Positions 48,565 through 60,372 are shown, counted from the first letter of the stretch. The stretch: DNA of 64,000 nucleotides from CAKZLS01 sp963786305 (GCA_963786305.1 CAWAYL010000012.1:1-64000); one strand, 5' to 3'. Translations and numbers: made by a program. Notes: generated from the sequence alone by a model not told the origin.

Positions 48565-49917
48565 TCACCCTCCGACGAATCGTTCGAGCCAGTGGACGTC
48601 GTAGTCGCCCTTTCTGAACTCAGGTGCCTCCAATAGACGTTGGTGTAGGGGAATGGTGGTTTCAATGCCGTCGATGACGAATTCTCGAAGCGCGCGCCGC
48701 AAACGCATGAGACAGGCCTCGCGGGTGGTGCCGCCGATGATCAGTTTCGCGATCATGCTGTCGTAGTAGCTCGGCACCGTGTAGCCGGTGTAGAGCGCGG
48801 AATCGATCCGAACACCCAGCCCGCCGGGCGCGTGGTAGTCCCTGACCCGACCCGGCGACGGCGCGAAGGTTTCGGGGTTTTCGGCATTGATCCGGCATTC
48901 GATGGCGTGGCCGGACATGCGGATGTCGTCCTGGCCGTATCCCAGGGGCGCGCCGGCGGCCACGCGAATCATCTCGCGCACGAGGTCCAGGCCGCAGATG
49001 CTCTCGGTCACCGGGTGTTCGACCTGCAGGCGGGTGTTCATCTCGATGAAATAAAACTGTCCATCCTCGAACAGAAATTCGAAGGTTCCGACACTGCGAT
49101 AGCCGAGTTCCGCCGTCGCCTCGGCGGCGCGCCGGCCGATGAAGTCCCGCTGCTCCGCGCTCAGCGCCGGTGAAGGCGCTTCCTCGATCACTTTCTGATG
49201 GCGGCGCTGCATGGAGCAATCGCGCTCGCCCAGGTGAACGACGTTGCCGTGCAGGTCGGCCAGCACCTGCACCTCGATGTGGCGGGGGCGCGCCAGGTAC
49301 TTCTCCAGGTAAACCTCGCCGTTGCCGAAGGCGGCCTGCGCTTCCGACCGCGCCGCCGACAGGGCCTCGGACAGGCCGGCGGGATCATGGACGACCTTCA
49401 TGCCGCGCCCGCCGCCGCCGGCCGTCGCCTTGACCAGCACCGGATATCCGATCTTCTCGGCGATCGGGCGGGCCTGATCCTCCGAGTTCACCGCGCCGCC
49501 GGATCCCGGCACCACGGGGATGCCGGCGCGCTGGCAAAACCGGATCGCCTCGACCTTGTCGCCCATCAGCCGGATGTGCTCGGGCGACGGGCCGATGAAG
49601 GTGATGCCGTGTTCTTCCACCATCGCCGCGAAGTCGGCGTTTTCCGACAGAAACCCATAGCCTGGATGGATCGCGTCGGCGTTGCTGATGGTGGCGGCGG
49701 AGAGGATGGAGGCGGCGTTGAGATAGCTCTCCGAGGCCTGCGGCGGACCGATACAGATGGACTCGTCGGCCAGCCGCACGTGCATGGCATCGGCGTCGGC
49801 GGTGGAGTGCACCGCCACCGATCGCACGCCCATCTCCCGGCAGGCGCGGAGGATCCTGAGCGCGATTTCGCCGCGGTTGGCGATCAGGACCTTGTGAAAA
49901 ACGGGGGGGTGGTCCAC
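48565..49917 (-). CDS. accC: Acetyl-CoA carboxylase, biotin carboxylase subunit
   Basis: ATP-grasp enzyme that carboxylates the biotin on AccB, the first step of fatty acid synthesis. 450 residues, intact. Motifs: KVLIANRGEIALRILRACRE, IHPGYGFLSENADFAAMVEE, the Gly-rich ATP loop VKATAGGGGRGMKVVHDPAG, VVHLGERDCSMQRRHQKVIE and catalytic FIEMNTRLQVEHPVTESICG. It starts 12 bp downstream of the accB stop. Length and motifs are standard for bacterial AccC. Confidence 0.97.
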   Translation of the reverse strand: MDHPPVFHKVLIANRGEIALRILRACREMGVRSVAVHSTADADAMHVRLADESICIGPPQASESYLNAASILSAATISNADAIHPGYGFLSENADFAAMVEEHGITFIGPSPEHIRLMGDKVEAIRFCQRAGIPVVPGSGGAVNSEDQARPIAEKIGYPVLVKATAGGGGRGMKVVHDPAGLSEALSAARSEAQAAFGNGEVYLEKYLARPRHIEVQVLADLHGNVVHLGERDCSMQRRHQKVIEEAPSPALSAEQRDFIGRRAAEATAELGYRSVGTFEFLFEDGQFYFIEMNTRLQVEHPVTESICGLDLVREMIRVAAGAPLGYGQDDIRMSGHAIECRINAENPETFAPSPGRVRDYHAPGGLGVRIDSALYTGYTVPSYYDSMIAKLIIGGTTREACLMRLRRALREFVIDGIETTIPLHQRLLEAPEFRKGDYDVHWLERFVGG

Positions 49918-49929
49918 GGCCGGCGCCCC

Positions 49930-50388
49930 CTATTCGACGATGATCAGGGGTTCGCCGTATTCCACCGGCATTCCGCCACTGACGAAGATGCGGCTGACCT
50001 TGCCGGGGTGCTGCGCCTTGATCGGATTGAACACCTTCATGGCTTCGATCAATAGCAACGTATCGCCGGTGGCGACGGTGTCGCCGACCTTGACGAACTC
50101 GGGCGTGCCGGGCTCCGCCGCCGTGTAGACGACGCCGACCATGGGCGATGCGATCAAGCCCGGATGGTCGAGGTCGGGGTCCGCGAGGGCCGCGCCGGCG
50201 GGCCCTTCGGCAAGGCCGAGAGCGGCCGGCGGGGCATAGGCGGGCGCCGGGGCGGCGTTCTTGGCCACGCGCACCCGCCACTCACCGTTTCCATACTCGA
50301 TCTCGGTCAGGCCGGTTTCATGGAGCAGGTCGGCGAGGGCGCGCACGGCCTCGGCGTCAACCTTCGGTTTCTCACTGGATTCGGTCAT
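49930..50388 (-). CDS. accB: Biotin carboxyl carrier protein of acetyl-CoA carboxylase
   Basis: 152 residues, intact. The N-terminal region has VRALADLLHETGLTEIEYGN. An Ala/Pro-rich linker (APAPAYAPPAALGLAEG) leads to the C-terminal biotinyl domain ASPMVGVVYTAAEPGTPEFV. The biotin-accepting Lys is in LLIEAMKVFNPIKAQHPGKV. It lies 7 bp downstream of aroQ and 12 bp upstream of accC, so the three are cotranscribed. Confidence 0.96.
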   Translation of the reverse strand: MTESSEKPKVDAEAVRALADLLHETGLTEIEYGNGEWRVRVAKNAAPAPAYAPPAALGLAEGPAGAALADPDLDHPGLIASPMVGVVYTAAEPGTPEFVKVGDTVATGDTLLLIEAMKVFNPIKAQHPGKVSRIFVSGGMPVEYGEPLIIVE

Positions 50389-50395
50389 TGATTCA

Positions 50396-50836
50396 CTATC
50401 CGTCTAGTCGTCGTGCCAAGGCTTCGATGGCCATCTCGTAGCCGAAACCGCCGCAGCCGCAAATCACGCCGACCGCCGCCCGGGAAATGAACGACGTGTG
50501 GCGGAACGGCTCGCGCCGGAAGATGTTGGACAGGTGCACCTCGTACACCGGGAGGTCAAGCGCCAGCAACGCGTCGAGGATCGCCACCGATGTGTGGGTG
50601 TACGCCCCGGCATTGATGATCAGCCCGCGATGAACGCCACGGGCCTCCTGGATCCAATCCACCAGCCGGCCCTCGGAATTGCTCTGGCGGAAGTCCACCT
50701 CGAGGCCGAGGGTTCCGGCGCGGCGGATACACGCGGTCTCGATGTCGGCGAGGGTCTCGGCGCCGTACACGTCGGGCTCGCGGGTGCCGAGCAGGTTCAA
50801 ATTCGGTCCGTTGAGGATGAGGATCTTGGACGGCAT
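50396..50836 (-). CDS. aroQ: Type II 3-dehydroquinate dehydratase
   Basis: Third step of the shikimate pathway (3-dehydroquinate to 3-dehydroshikimate). About 146 residues, from MPSKILILNGPNLNLLGTRE. The catalytic Tyr of PDVYG, RQSNSEGRLVDWIQEA, INAGAYTHTSVAILDALLAL and VYEVHLSNIFRREPFRHTSF are all standard for the dodecameric type II enzyme. The ATG at 50834-50836 is chosen over an in-frame upstream ATG because relatives start there. It heads the aroQ-accB-accC operon. Confidence 0.96.
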   Translation of the reverse strand: MPSKILILNGPNLNLLGTREPDVYGAETLADIETACIRRAGTLGLEVDFRQSNSEGRLVDWIQEARGVHRGLIINAGAYTHTSVAILDALLALDLPVYEVHLSNIFRREPFRHTSFISRAAVGVICGCGGFGYEMAIEALARRLDG

Positions 50837-50959
50837 CGCAATCCGCGCGTGGTTTCGCAAGCGGTCGCTTATAGCACGGAGGCGGTCTTGTGTAACTCCG
50901 CGTTTGGATTATGTTAGCCGTTACGCGACCCTACCGAAAGACACGCAGAGCCGGGACCG

Positions 50960-51971
<1,012 letters not shown>

Positions 51972-52113
51972 CGGCGTTCGCTTTGTCCGCCGGCATTCAC
52001 CGGCCGCGGGTTATTCGATATCGGTCAAACGGCCCTGGAGGGGGGAGGGGTCATTGTCTTTTTCGAAAACAACCCCATGCACAGTAGATTTTCGTTCGAA
52101 ATGCGCGGAACGC

Positions 52114-52142
52114 GGCGGCCCCCGATTTGGCCGAGGGCCGCC
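52114..52142. terminator. Stem-loop between thiSG and the repeat adhesin gene
   Basis: Perfect 8-bp inverted repeat GGCGGCCC / GGGCCGCC with a 13-nt loop, between two convergent genes and 26 bp beyond the adhesin stop. No clear T-run on either side, so it may act as a weak bidirectional terminator. Confidence 0.45.
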
Positions 52143-52168
52143 CCGATTTCGACGTTGAATGACAGAAA

Positions 52169-55100
52169 CTATGCCAGCAACACGTCCGTGACGGTCAGTT
52201 CCACGTCGTTGCCGTCGCCGCCCTGGTAATCGATCTCCATGGTAACGGTATCGGCGTCAAAGGCGACATCGAACTCGGCCCCCTGCGCCTTGCCCTCGAA
52301 CAGGCCGACGATCCCGTCGGCGCCGTCGTTCTCGACGATCACGAAGGAATCCGACACGCTCGGCAGGAACCCGAGAAGCACATCCAGGTCCCGCCGGCGC
52401 CGCCGTCGGCGTTGAAGTCCACTTCGCCGTTGACAACAAGCTGTTCAACTTGGCCATCGGCGGATGGGCCTGACAATTCGATCTCCAGAGTGCCAGCCGA
52501 GGCAAGCTCGTAGTCGCCATTGATCGTCGTATCATTGTCCGAAGCTCCCTTTGCAACGTCCGGCGCAAGTGTACCTCCGTCCTGGGCTAGGGTGCCGTTG
52601 AAGGTGCCAACAGTGAGCCGCCCACCGGAAAAGTTAAACGCACCCGTTTCGAGCGTGATTGTGGCGGTGTCCAGGGTGCCGTCCGGCATATTGAAAGTGC
52701 CGGTTGCCGTGCTCCCAAGGCCGATGCCGACTGAGTTTGCCGCGACATCGCTGCCGGCGCCCATGGTAAACGTCCCGCTCGCCACGCCCGTACCGAGGGC
52801 GCGACCAACGAAAATGTCATCAATGTCCAGAATTAGAGTTCCTTGCGTCAGCATTCAACTCGCCGCTGGCGGTGCCCGAGTTGGTGCGGTTGGTGCCGAT
52901 GAACACGTCGCCGCCGGCGCTGACCACGTCGAGGGTCGAGTTGCTGCCCAGGGTCAGGGTCGCCTCGGCATCGCCGCCGGTGCCGACGGCTCTTCTCGGC
53001 GATCGCCAGGTAGCGGCCGATCAATGCCTCGAAGGTCGGATTGGTGACCGTAAAGTCGAGGTCGGCGACCACCGTTCCCGCCGCCGCCGTATCGTTGTAG
53101 GCAAGCGACAGAAAGTCGACGCGGTCGGCGTCCTCACCCAGCCGCAGGGTGCCGCCGGCCGGCACGTCGAGGCCGGTGACGGCGTTGGAACCCCACCCGA
53201 AGTACACCTCGTTGGCGTGGATCGCCTCCTCCTGGTTCCAGCGCAGCGTGCCCTCGGCAATCCCTGCGCCACGGGCAGTAGCCGACGACGAACCGGTCGA
53301 CGTCGATGTTGACGCTGGCCGCACTCTCCAGCGCATTCAGCTCGCCCGTCGCCGAGCCGCTGTCGCTCTCATTCGTACCGATGTAGACGCCGTGGCCGCC
53401 GACGTTCGTGACCAAGTCGAGGGTCGAGTTGCTGCCCAGCGTCAGCGTCGCCTCGGCATCGCCGCCGGCGCCGGCGCGCTTGGTCGGCAATCGCCAGGTA
53501 GCGGCCGATCAAAGCCTCAAAGGTCGGATTGGTGACCGTAAAGTCGAGGTCGGCGACCACCGTTCCCGCCGCCGCGGTATCGTTTGTAGGCAAGCGACAG
53601 AAATTGCCGATGCGGTCGGCTCGGTACCCAGCCGCAGGGTGCCGCCGGCCGGAACGTCGAGGACCGGTGACCGCGTTGGAGCCCCAGCCCGAAGTACACC
53701 TCGTTGGCGTGGATCGCCTCCTCCTGGTTCCAGCGCAGCGTGCCCTCGGCCATCACCTGTGCCACGGGCGGCCAACGACGAAGCCGTCGACGTCGATGTT
53801 GACCTCGCCGCGCTCTCCAGCGCATTCAGCTCGCCGCTCGCCGTGCCCAGTCGGTGCGGTTCGTGCCGATGTAACACGTCGCCGCCGGCGTCTGACCAAG
53901 TCGAGGGTCGAGTTGCTGCCCAGGGTCAGGCGTCGCCTCGGCATCGCCGCCGGCGCCGACGGGCTTCTCGGCGATCGACAAGCGGCCGCCGATCAGCGCC
54001 TCGAAGGTGGGATTGGTGACCGTAAAGTCGAGGTCGGCGACCACCGTTCCCGCCGCAGCGGTATCGTTGTAGGCCAGCCATAGGTTGCCGATGCGGTCGG
54101 CTCGGTACCCAGGCGCAGGGTGCCGCCGGCGGGAACGTCGAGGATCGGTACCGCGTTGGAGCCCCAGACCGAAATACACCTCGTTGGCGTGGATCGCCTC
54201 CTCCTGGTTCCAGCGCAACGTGCCCTCGGCCATACCCGTGCCCGGGCGGGCCAACGACGAAGTCGTCCACGTCGATGTTGACCGTCGCCGCGCTCTCCAG
54301 GGCATTCAGCTCGCCGCTGGCGGTGCCCGAGTTGGTGCGGTTGTGCCGATGAACACGTCGCCGGTGGCGCTGATGACGTCGAGGGTCGAGTTGCTGCCCA
54401 GGGTCAGGGTTGCCTCGGCATCGCCGCCGGTGCCGGCGGCCTTCTCGGCGATGACAAGAATTGCCAATCAGCGCCTCGAAGGTGGGATTGGTGACCGTGA
54501 AGTCCAGGTCGGCGATCACCGTTCCCGCCGCACCGGTATCGTTGTACGCCAGCCAGAGGTTGCCGATGCGGTCGAGTCTCGGTGCCCAGGCGCAGCGTGC
54601 CGCCGGCGGGAACGTCGAGGATCGGACCGCGTTGGAGCCCAGACCGAAATACACCTCGTTGGCGTGGATCGCCTCCTGCTGGTTCCAGCGCAACGTGCCC
54701 TCGGCCACACCGGTGCCGAAGGCGCGGGCAACAACGAAAGTCGTCCACGTCGATGTTGACCGTCGCCGCGCTCTCCAGGGCATTCAACTCGCCGCTGGCG
54801 GTGCCCGAGTTGGTGCGGTTCGTGCCCATGAACACGTCGCCGGTGGCGCTGGTCACGTCGAGGGTCGAGTTGCTGCCCAGGGTCAGGGTCGCCTCGGCAT
54901 CGCCGCCGGTGCCGGCGGTCTTCTCGGCGATCGACAAGGTGTTGCCAATCAGCGCCTCGAAGGTGGGATTGGTGACCGTGAAGTCAGGTCGGTGATCACC
55001 GTTCCCGCCGCACCGGTATCGTTGTAGGCCAGCCAAAGGTTGCCGATGCGGTCGAGCTCGGTGCCCAGGCGCAGCGTGCCGCCGGCGGGAACGTCGAGGA

Positions 55101-58100
55101 TCGGCACCGCGTTGGAGCCGCGACCGAAATAGACGTCGTTGGCGTCGATCGCCTCCTGCTGGTTCCAGCGCAACGTGCCCTGGCCGATACCCGTGCCGAG
55201 GGCGCGGCCAACGACGAAAGTCGTCCACATCGATGTTGACCGTCGCCGCGCTCTCCAGGGCATTCAACTCGCCGCTGGCGGTGCCCGAGTTGGTGCGGTT
55301 GCGTGCCCATAAACACGTCGCCGGCTGGCGCTGACGACGTCGAGGGTCGAGTTGCTGCCCAGGGTCAGGGTTGCCTCGGCATCGCCGCCGGTGCCGGCGG
55401 TCTTCTCGGCGATCGACAAGGAACTGCCAATCAGCGCCTCGAAGGTGGGATTGGTGACCGTGAAGTCGAGGTCGGCGACCACCGTTCCCGCCGCACCGGT
55501 TATCGTTGTACGCCAGCCAGAGGTTGCCGATACGGTCAAGTCTCGGTACCCAAGGCGCAGCGTGCCGCCGGCGGGAACGTCGAGGATCGGCACCGCGTTG
55601 GAGCCCCAGACCGAAATACACGTCGTTGGCGTGGATCGCCTCCTGCTGGTTCCAGCGCAACGTGCCCTCGGCCACACCGGTGCCGAACGGCGCGGGCAAC
55701 AACGAAAGTCGTCCACGTCGATGTTGACCGTCGCCGCGCTCTCCAGGGCATTCAACTCGCCGCTGGCGGTGCCCGAGTTGGTGCGGTTCGTGCCGATAAA
55801 CACGTCGCCGGTGGTGCTGGCGATCGTCGACAGTCGACTGCCCGGCAACGGTCAAGCACACCCCTGACGGAGTCGCACTGGTGCTCAAGTTCTTGGCGCC
55901 AATCGATAGTTCGCTAACAGGTGCGTCGACCCTGGCGTCCTGGATTCTCAGCGAGCCCGTGTTCTGGGATTATCAATGCCGATCCGCGTTGGGCCAGCGA
56001 CCTGCAGCAAGCTCCCTTCGTCTGCGTCTGTATTCAGATCATCGTTGAGGTCGGTGACGTGCGCGCCCGCAGCCGTGTAGTGCAGAGATGCAATCGCAAA
56101 ATTCTCGTCGACCAGATTAGTGCCGCCCGCGCCGAGATCGGTGAAGATCGCCGGATCAACATCTGTCGGCGGCGATGAGTCCTGCCAATTGTCGGGATCG
56201 CTCCAGGCGTCCGTGCCGCCTCCTGCCGACCAGACATCGCCTGACGGGACGCTCGCGTCGGTGCCAATCGTGATGCTTGTTTGAGCTGTCCGGCGTGCCG
56301 ATCTCCACCCCGCTCGTCGGACCAAGACCGTTTTGCCAGACAATAATGTCTTCGCTACCGTCGTCATTATCGACGATCGTGCCGGTTCCCACCGTCTTAT
56401 CGCCGAGGATGGCGCCGCCGCCGGAGACGGACGTCAGCGTCACCTCGAAGGTTTCGTTGCCGTCGATTTCGTCGTCATCGACGGCGCTGTAATCGCCGGG
56501 GTCGAGCCGCGCCTCGGTATCGCCGGCCGCGATCGTCGTCTGGCCCGACGATGGAACGGGTGGCGCACCGGTGTAGTCGTCGCCGAAGGCGGCGGTGGCG
56601 TCGGCCACGCTCCACTGGACGATGACATCCTCCGTGGATGCCTCCGACACCGTCAGCGTGAATTGGTCCGAGGTTCCGCCTGCCTCCATCAGCGTGATGT
56701 CGTCGATGGACACGTTAATGGCGGGTGGCGCCTCGAACAACCCGGCGTCGATGGTGGCGTTCGTTTCGCCGGCGGCGAGCGTCACCACGTCCGAGACAAG
56801 CCCGTCGGAGTCGACGGCGGGGTCGGCACCGGCTTGGCGCGGGCTCGCCTGGAACCTCTCCGGCGCCATGAACTCGATCCGGTAGTCGCCCGCCGCGAGG
56901 CCGGTGAATTCATAGAGACCGGTGGCGCCGGTGGTGGTGGTCGCCAGCGCCGCTCCTGAATTGTCCTGCAATTCGACGGTCACGCCCGCGACACCCGGCT
57001 CGTCGGCATCTTGGATGCCGTCGTTGTTGAGATCATTCCAGACAAAGTCGCCGACGGTGGCCACCTCGACCGGGATTCGTTGATAGCCGAAATCGGCGGT
57101 GATGACGGTCTCACCCCCGCTACGCTGACGGGACGGGGTTCCGGCGGGGTGGTAAGCCCGAAGCCCGCCGGCGCGTCGACGTCGACGATATAGGCGCCGG
57201 CCGCCAGATCGGCGAACCCGTACTTGCCCTCGTCATCGGTGGTCGCGGTTCCGACCACGCTATCACCGTCGTCGATCACGCCGTTACCGTCGGCGTCGGC
57301 GACCAGATCGACGGTGACGCCGGCGATGCCAGCCTCTCCTTCGTCCCGCGCGCCATTGCCGTTGACGTCTTCAAATACGTCGTCGCCGATAAACGCCGGC
57401 TCGATCGGAATGTCATCGTTGCGGATGACGCCGTCGGCACTGGCATTGTCCGTGTCGATGGCGGCGTCGGTGGTGTTCTGCAGGGTCAGACTGAAGGTCT
57501 CGTCCGGTTCCACGTCGAGGTCGCCGGAGACCGGGATGATTACTGTCTTCTCCGTCTCGTCGGCGGCGAAGGTTACCGTCTGCGTCGCCGGAAGACCGCC
57601 GACGAAATCAGCGGCGTCGGTATCGCCGGCGCCAAACGCCACCTCCACCGAACTGGTCCCGGACAGATCCTCGCTGGATCGGGTGACGGTGAAGCTGAAC
57701 TCCGTGGTGCCCTCGTCGCCCTCGTTCTGATCGGCGTTGGTGGCCGCGATGGACACCAACGGATCCGGCGCAAAGTCGTCGTTGCGGATGACGCTGTCGG
57801 CGCTGGCATTGTCCATGTCGACGGTGGCGCCGGTGGCGGCGGACAGCCCAACCTTGAATGCCTCGTCGTCCTCTGGAACGTTGTCGGCGTCGACGGGTAC
57901 GGTGATGGTCTCGACGTCATGGTTGGCGGCGAAGGTAACGGTGTCCGAAGGGAACCCCTCGCCGATGAAATCGTCGGCGTCTGCGTAGGAGCCGTCCGGA
58001 ACCTGGGACAACGAGCCCACAGCCGTCCACCTCACCGTGCTCTCACCGCTCAGATCGCCCGTCCGGGTGATGGTGAAGGTGAACGGTGTGGACGTGTCGG

Positions 58101-58764
58101 TGCCCTCGTCCTTGTCGGCGTCCACGGTGGCGATCGACAGGACCGGCAGCTCTTTCTCCGGTATGATTTCGACCTGGATGATCGCGTCGTTGTAGTCCTT
58201 GTCGCCGCCGCCCGGCAGGTCCTCCCAGCGGAGCTCGAAGTCGTCCGCGTCGCCGATCCGCCGAGCGTGGAGGGTGGCGTCGGGATTTCCGTCCTTTTCG
58301 GGCACATAGAGCGGATTGACAAATCCCTCCAGCACCGTGTCCGTGGTCAGATCGCGAGCCTGCAGCACACCATTCACCTCCTCGACGACCAGATCGATGG
58401 CATTGAGGTCTGAGAACAGGGCGGCGTTCTTCGTCGCTCCGTCGGGAACGAGAAAGAACGTCAAAGCCCCGTATTGCTCGGCCGTCAGATCGAAAGCCTC
58501 CATGGTGCCCGGAGCGAGGGAAGTCTCATCGACGTCGGCGAAGATGATCTCCGCCTGTCCGGTGTCTTCGCGAAAGTAACCGAATGTGTTGCGGAAGGCG
58601 GCGCTCTCGCTCTCGAAGGTGACTTTAACGGAGACCGGACCGGTGCCGTCGTCAATTTCGACCACGGCGTCTCCCGCTACCTCAGGCGCGAGCGTGCCTT
58701 CGTCCAGGAGATCCTTGCCGTCGATGCTGTCGGTAGTGTCGGAATGAAAGTTGGTCTCGGCCAT
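52169..58764 (-). CDS. Giant surface/extracellular protein: DUF4114, Calx-beta, SdrD-B-like domains and tandem repeats (frame broken repeatedly)
   Basis: About 2,200 codons from ATG 58764 (AGGAGG upstream; MAETNFHSDTTDSIDGKDLL). Approximate domains: a DUF4114-like region at 100-200 (FFLVPDGATKNAALFSDLNA, RWEDLPGGGDKDYNDAIIQV); two Calx-beta domains at about 205-330 and 335-452, each ending SAD-x-VIRNDD; two SdrD-B-like domains (DVFEDVNGNGARDEGEAGIA, DFVWNDLNNDGIQDADEPGV); a third Calx-beta; then six 160-residue repeats. The C-terminus (TFNGTLAQDGGTLAPDV, GTLEIELSGPSADGQVEQLV, YQGGDGNDVELTVTDVLLA) resembles beta-helical exoproteins. No Sec signal is seen, which with Calx-beta/DUF4114 suggests type I secretion; no secretion genes are adjacent. 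Frame breaks are dense within the repeats. Likely an adhesin or matrix protein. Confidence 0.8.
52852..55749 (-). repeat. Six tandem ~480-bp coding repeats in the giant surface protein
   Basis: The same landmark (CATTCA[A/G]CTCGCC) recurs at 52852, 53334, 53823, 54303, 54781, 55261 and 55749, giving periods of 482, 489, 480, 478, 480 and 488 bp. The basic unit is 480 bp, that is 160 codons; deviations match local single-base indels. In protein terms each unit reads GELNALESAATVNIDVDDFV, GTLRWNQQEAIHANEVYFGL, ILDVPAGGTLRLGTE, DLDFTVTNPTFEALIG and GGDAEATLTLGSNSTLDV, then IGTNRTNSGTAS. The four units nearest the N-terminus (54303-55749 and adjacent) are nearly identical at the DNA level; the two C-terminal units are more divergent. 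Confidence 0.92.
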
Positions 58765-58950
58765 GACGTTTCCCCTCCTGGGTGACGCACGGTCGCGATT
58801 TCGCGCGGCTTCGAAGTCAATGTCCCGCCCGTGCCCGAACCGCATGACCGCACATACATAAGAAACCGTATTCGTTCATGGGAGGCTGGATCCACAGGAT
58901 GGGTTATGATCCCCCCTCCGAAGGGAAAATGCTAATCTCAGTTGCTCATA

Positions 58951-59013
58951 AATGAAAGTCGTTTCTTTCATTAGGTTTATATAATGCTTGTGAGTATTAA
59001 TAATCATTATTAA
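58951..59013. promoter_or_regulatory. Two perfect palindromes in an AT-rich island upstream of the giant protein gene
   Basis: AATGAAAG / CTTTCATT (58951-58958 and 58965-58972, 6-nt loop) and the 17-bp palindrome TTAATAATCATTATTAA (58997-59013). They lie in a strongly AT-rich stretch (58930-59020) inside otherwise GC-rich DNA, about 190-250 bp upstream of the adhesin start. They are candidate regulator or nucleoid-protein binding sites. Confidence 0.5.
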
Positions 59014-59108
59014 AAACGTGGAAAGCGCCTGCTCGTTACTTGAGCGGTACGTTCGAGCATGCGGACGCCGCCATGGCCATGGAACTGGGCGGGTCGGCGT
59101 GCTGATTG

Positions 59109-59387
59109 ATACCAAACCTCATTGATAGGGACGCATTGTGATCGTGTTTCACGCTTCATCGGCAGGAGGGGCCGCGCCGGCGATGGGGACCCATCGTCAA
59201 GCGGTTCCCCACCTTTGGAACCTGGGCCCCGAGGAAGCGCGAAACACGACCCATTGTGACGGCGTTTCGAGGTTTCCGGGCAGCGTCGCGCGGCGCTTAT
59301 GATGCTCCCGCATCGCCGCGCACCACGCTCCTTGCCACAAACCTCGAGAGGTCGTCACAATGGGTTCCTATCAACGAGAATTGGTAT
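59109..59387. mobile_element. Miniature inverted-repeat element, copy 2 (MITE-like, 279 bp)
   Basis: Second copy of the element at 34287-34547. The left end is ATACCAAACCTCATTGATAG. The right end, reverse-complemented, begins ATACCAATTCTCGTTGATAG, and about 28 of 33 terminal positions match. The right-hand 60 bp are almost identical to copy 1. The subterminal inverted repeat is also present (59143-59160 against 59231-59248). This copy is 18 bp longer because of extra sequence near 59205-59230. It lies between the adhesin promoter region and the 3' end of the RpiR gene, 35 bp beyond that stop. Confidence 0.8.
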
Positions 59388-59422
59388 AACGCTGCCATCA
59401 CCAAAGCCCCACCCAAAATGCT

Positions 59423-60313
59423 TTACACCGAATCGCCGGGCGTCGAGATCAGGTCGTCTAGCTCACGGTGGATGTCCTCGATGATGGCGAGGCGGTCGCG
59501 GGCGTTGGCGCCGAGGTCGGCCGCGACGCGCGCGCACAGAAAATTCAGTACGCTCATGGCCGCGGCGTAGGAATCGAAGATCGACGATCCCCAGGTGTGA
59601 CACCGCAGCACGACGGTGGCATGGCGCGCCGCCGTCGATGCCGTCGGATCGGTGACCATGACGATGGGCACGCCGCGTCCGTGCATCACGGCGAGCAGGC
59701 GGCGGAACAGATGCGGCCGGCGGCGCAGGCCGATGGCCAGAACGACATCGCGATCGGTGACGCCGGCCAGGTCCTCGGCGACATCGAGGGCCGGGCCGGG
59801 TGTGAGCCGGACGTCCGGTTTCAGCGTGGCGAGCACGGTGCGGGCGTAGTGCGCCAGGGCGTGGCTGTTGCGGAAGCCGACAACCCAGATGCGCCGCGCG
59901 TCGACCAGCAGCCGGACGGCCGCGTCGAGCGCGTCCGGCGAGAGCGATGCGAATGTCCGGCTGAGGTTCTGCACGTCGCGCGCCACGTGCAGCGAAAGCC
60001 GGTCGCGCGGGTCGGCCGGGCTCGCGCCGTCGGTTTCGACCGACAGCGGCGAGCCCCAGGGCGAGAGGCCGCGGGCCGCGCGGCGAGCGTCGCTGAAACG
60101 CTCGTAGCCGAGCCGGCGGAACAGGCGCGACGTGGTCGCCTTGGACACCCCGGCCTTTTCCGCCAACTCCGAGGCCGAATAACTCGCCAGGTCGCCCTGA
60201 CACTCGAGCACGATATCGGCGAGACGTTTCTCGGAGGCCGGGAGGCGGTCGTAGACGTCGAGGATGCGGCCGTCGACAGGGTTCGCGGTGTTCGTGACAG
60301 TGTTCTCGGTCAT
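59423..60313 (-). CDS. MurR/RpiR family regulator (HTH plus SIS domain)
   Basis: Transcription factor of 296 residues, intact. The N-terminal helix-turn-helix is DLASYSASELAEKAGVSKAT followed by TSRLFRRLGYERFSDARRAA. The C-terminal SIS domain (RIWVVGFRNSHALAHYARTV, VLAIGLRRRPHLFRRLLAVM, HGRGVPIVMVTDPTASTAAR) usually binds a phosphosugar or related small molecule. It is divergent from a TRAP transporter and a diaminopropionate ammonia-lyase gene, so it probably controls them. The effector is unknown. Confidence 0.92.
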   Translation of the reverse strand: MTENTVTNTANPVDGRILDVYDRLPASEKRLADIVLECQGDLASYSASELAEKAGVSKATTSRLFRRLGYERFSDARRAARGLSPWGSPLSVETDGASPADPRDRLSLHVARDVQNLSRTFASLSPDALDAAVRLLVDARRIWVVGFRNSHALAHYARTVLATLKPDVRLTPGPALDVAEDLAGVTDRDVVLAIGLRRRPHLFRRLLAVMHGRGVPIVMVTDPTASTAARHATVVLRCHTWGSSIFDSYAAAMSVLNFLCARVAADLGANARDRLAIIEDIHRELDDLISTPGDSV

Positions 60314-60372
60314 GGCCTCGACCCGATGGTTGCGGTCAGCTTAACGAGATCAAAATCTAGCCGCAAGGAAAG

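Noticed and set aside
50861..50959. TPP riboswitch upstream of thiSG
   Set aside because: The short leader lacks the conserved CTGAGA-type core and there is little room for the fold.
52852..55749. Regular repeats that might be a CRISPR array
   Set aside because: The period is about 480 bp, there are no short repeat-spacer units, and the repeats encode protein in frame.
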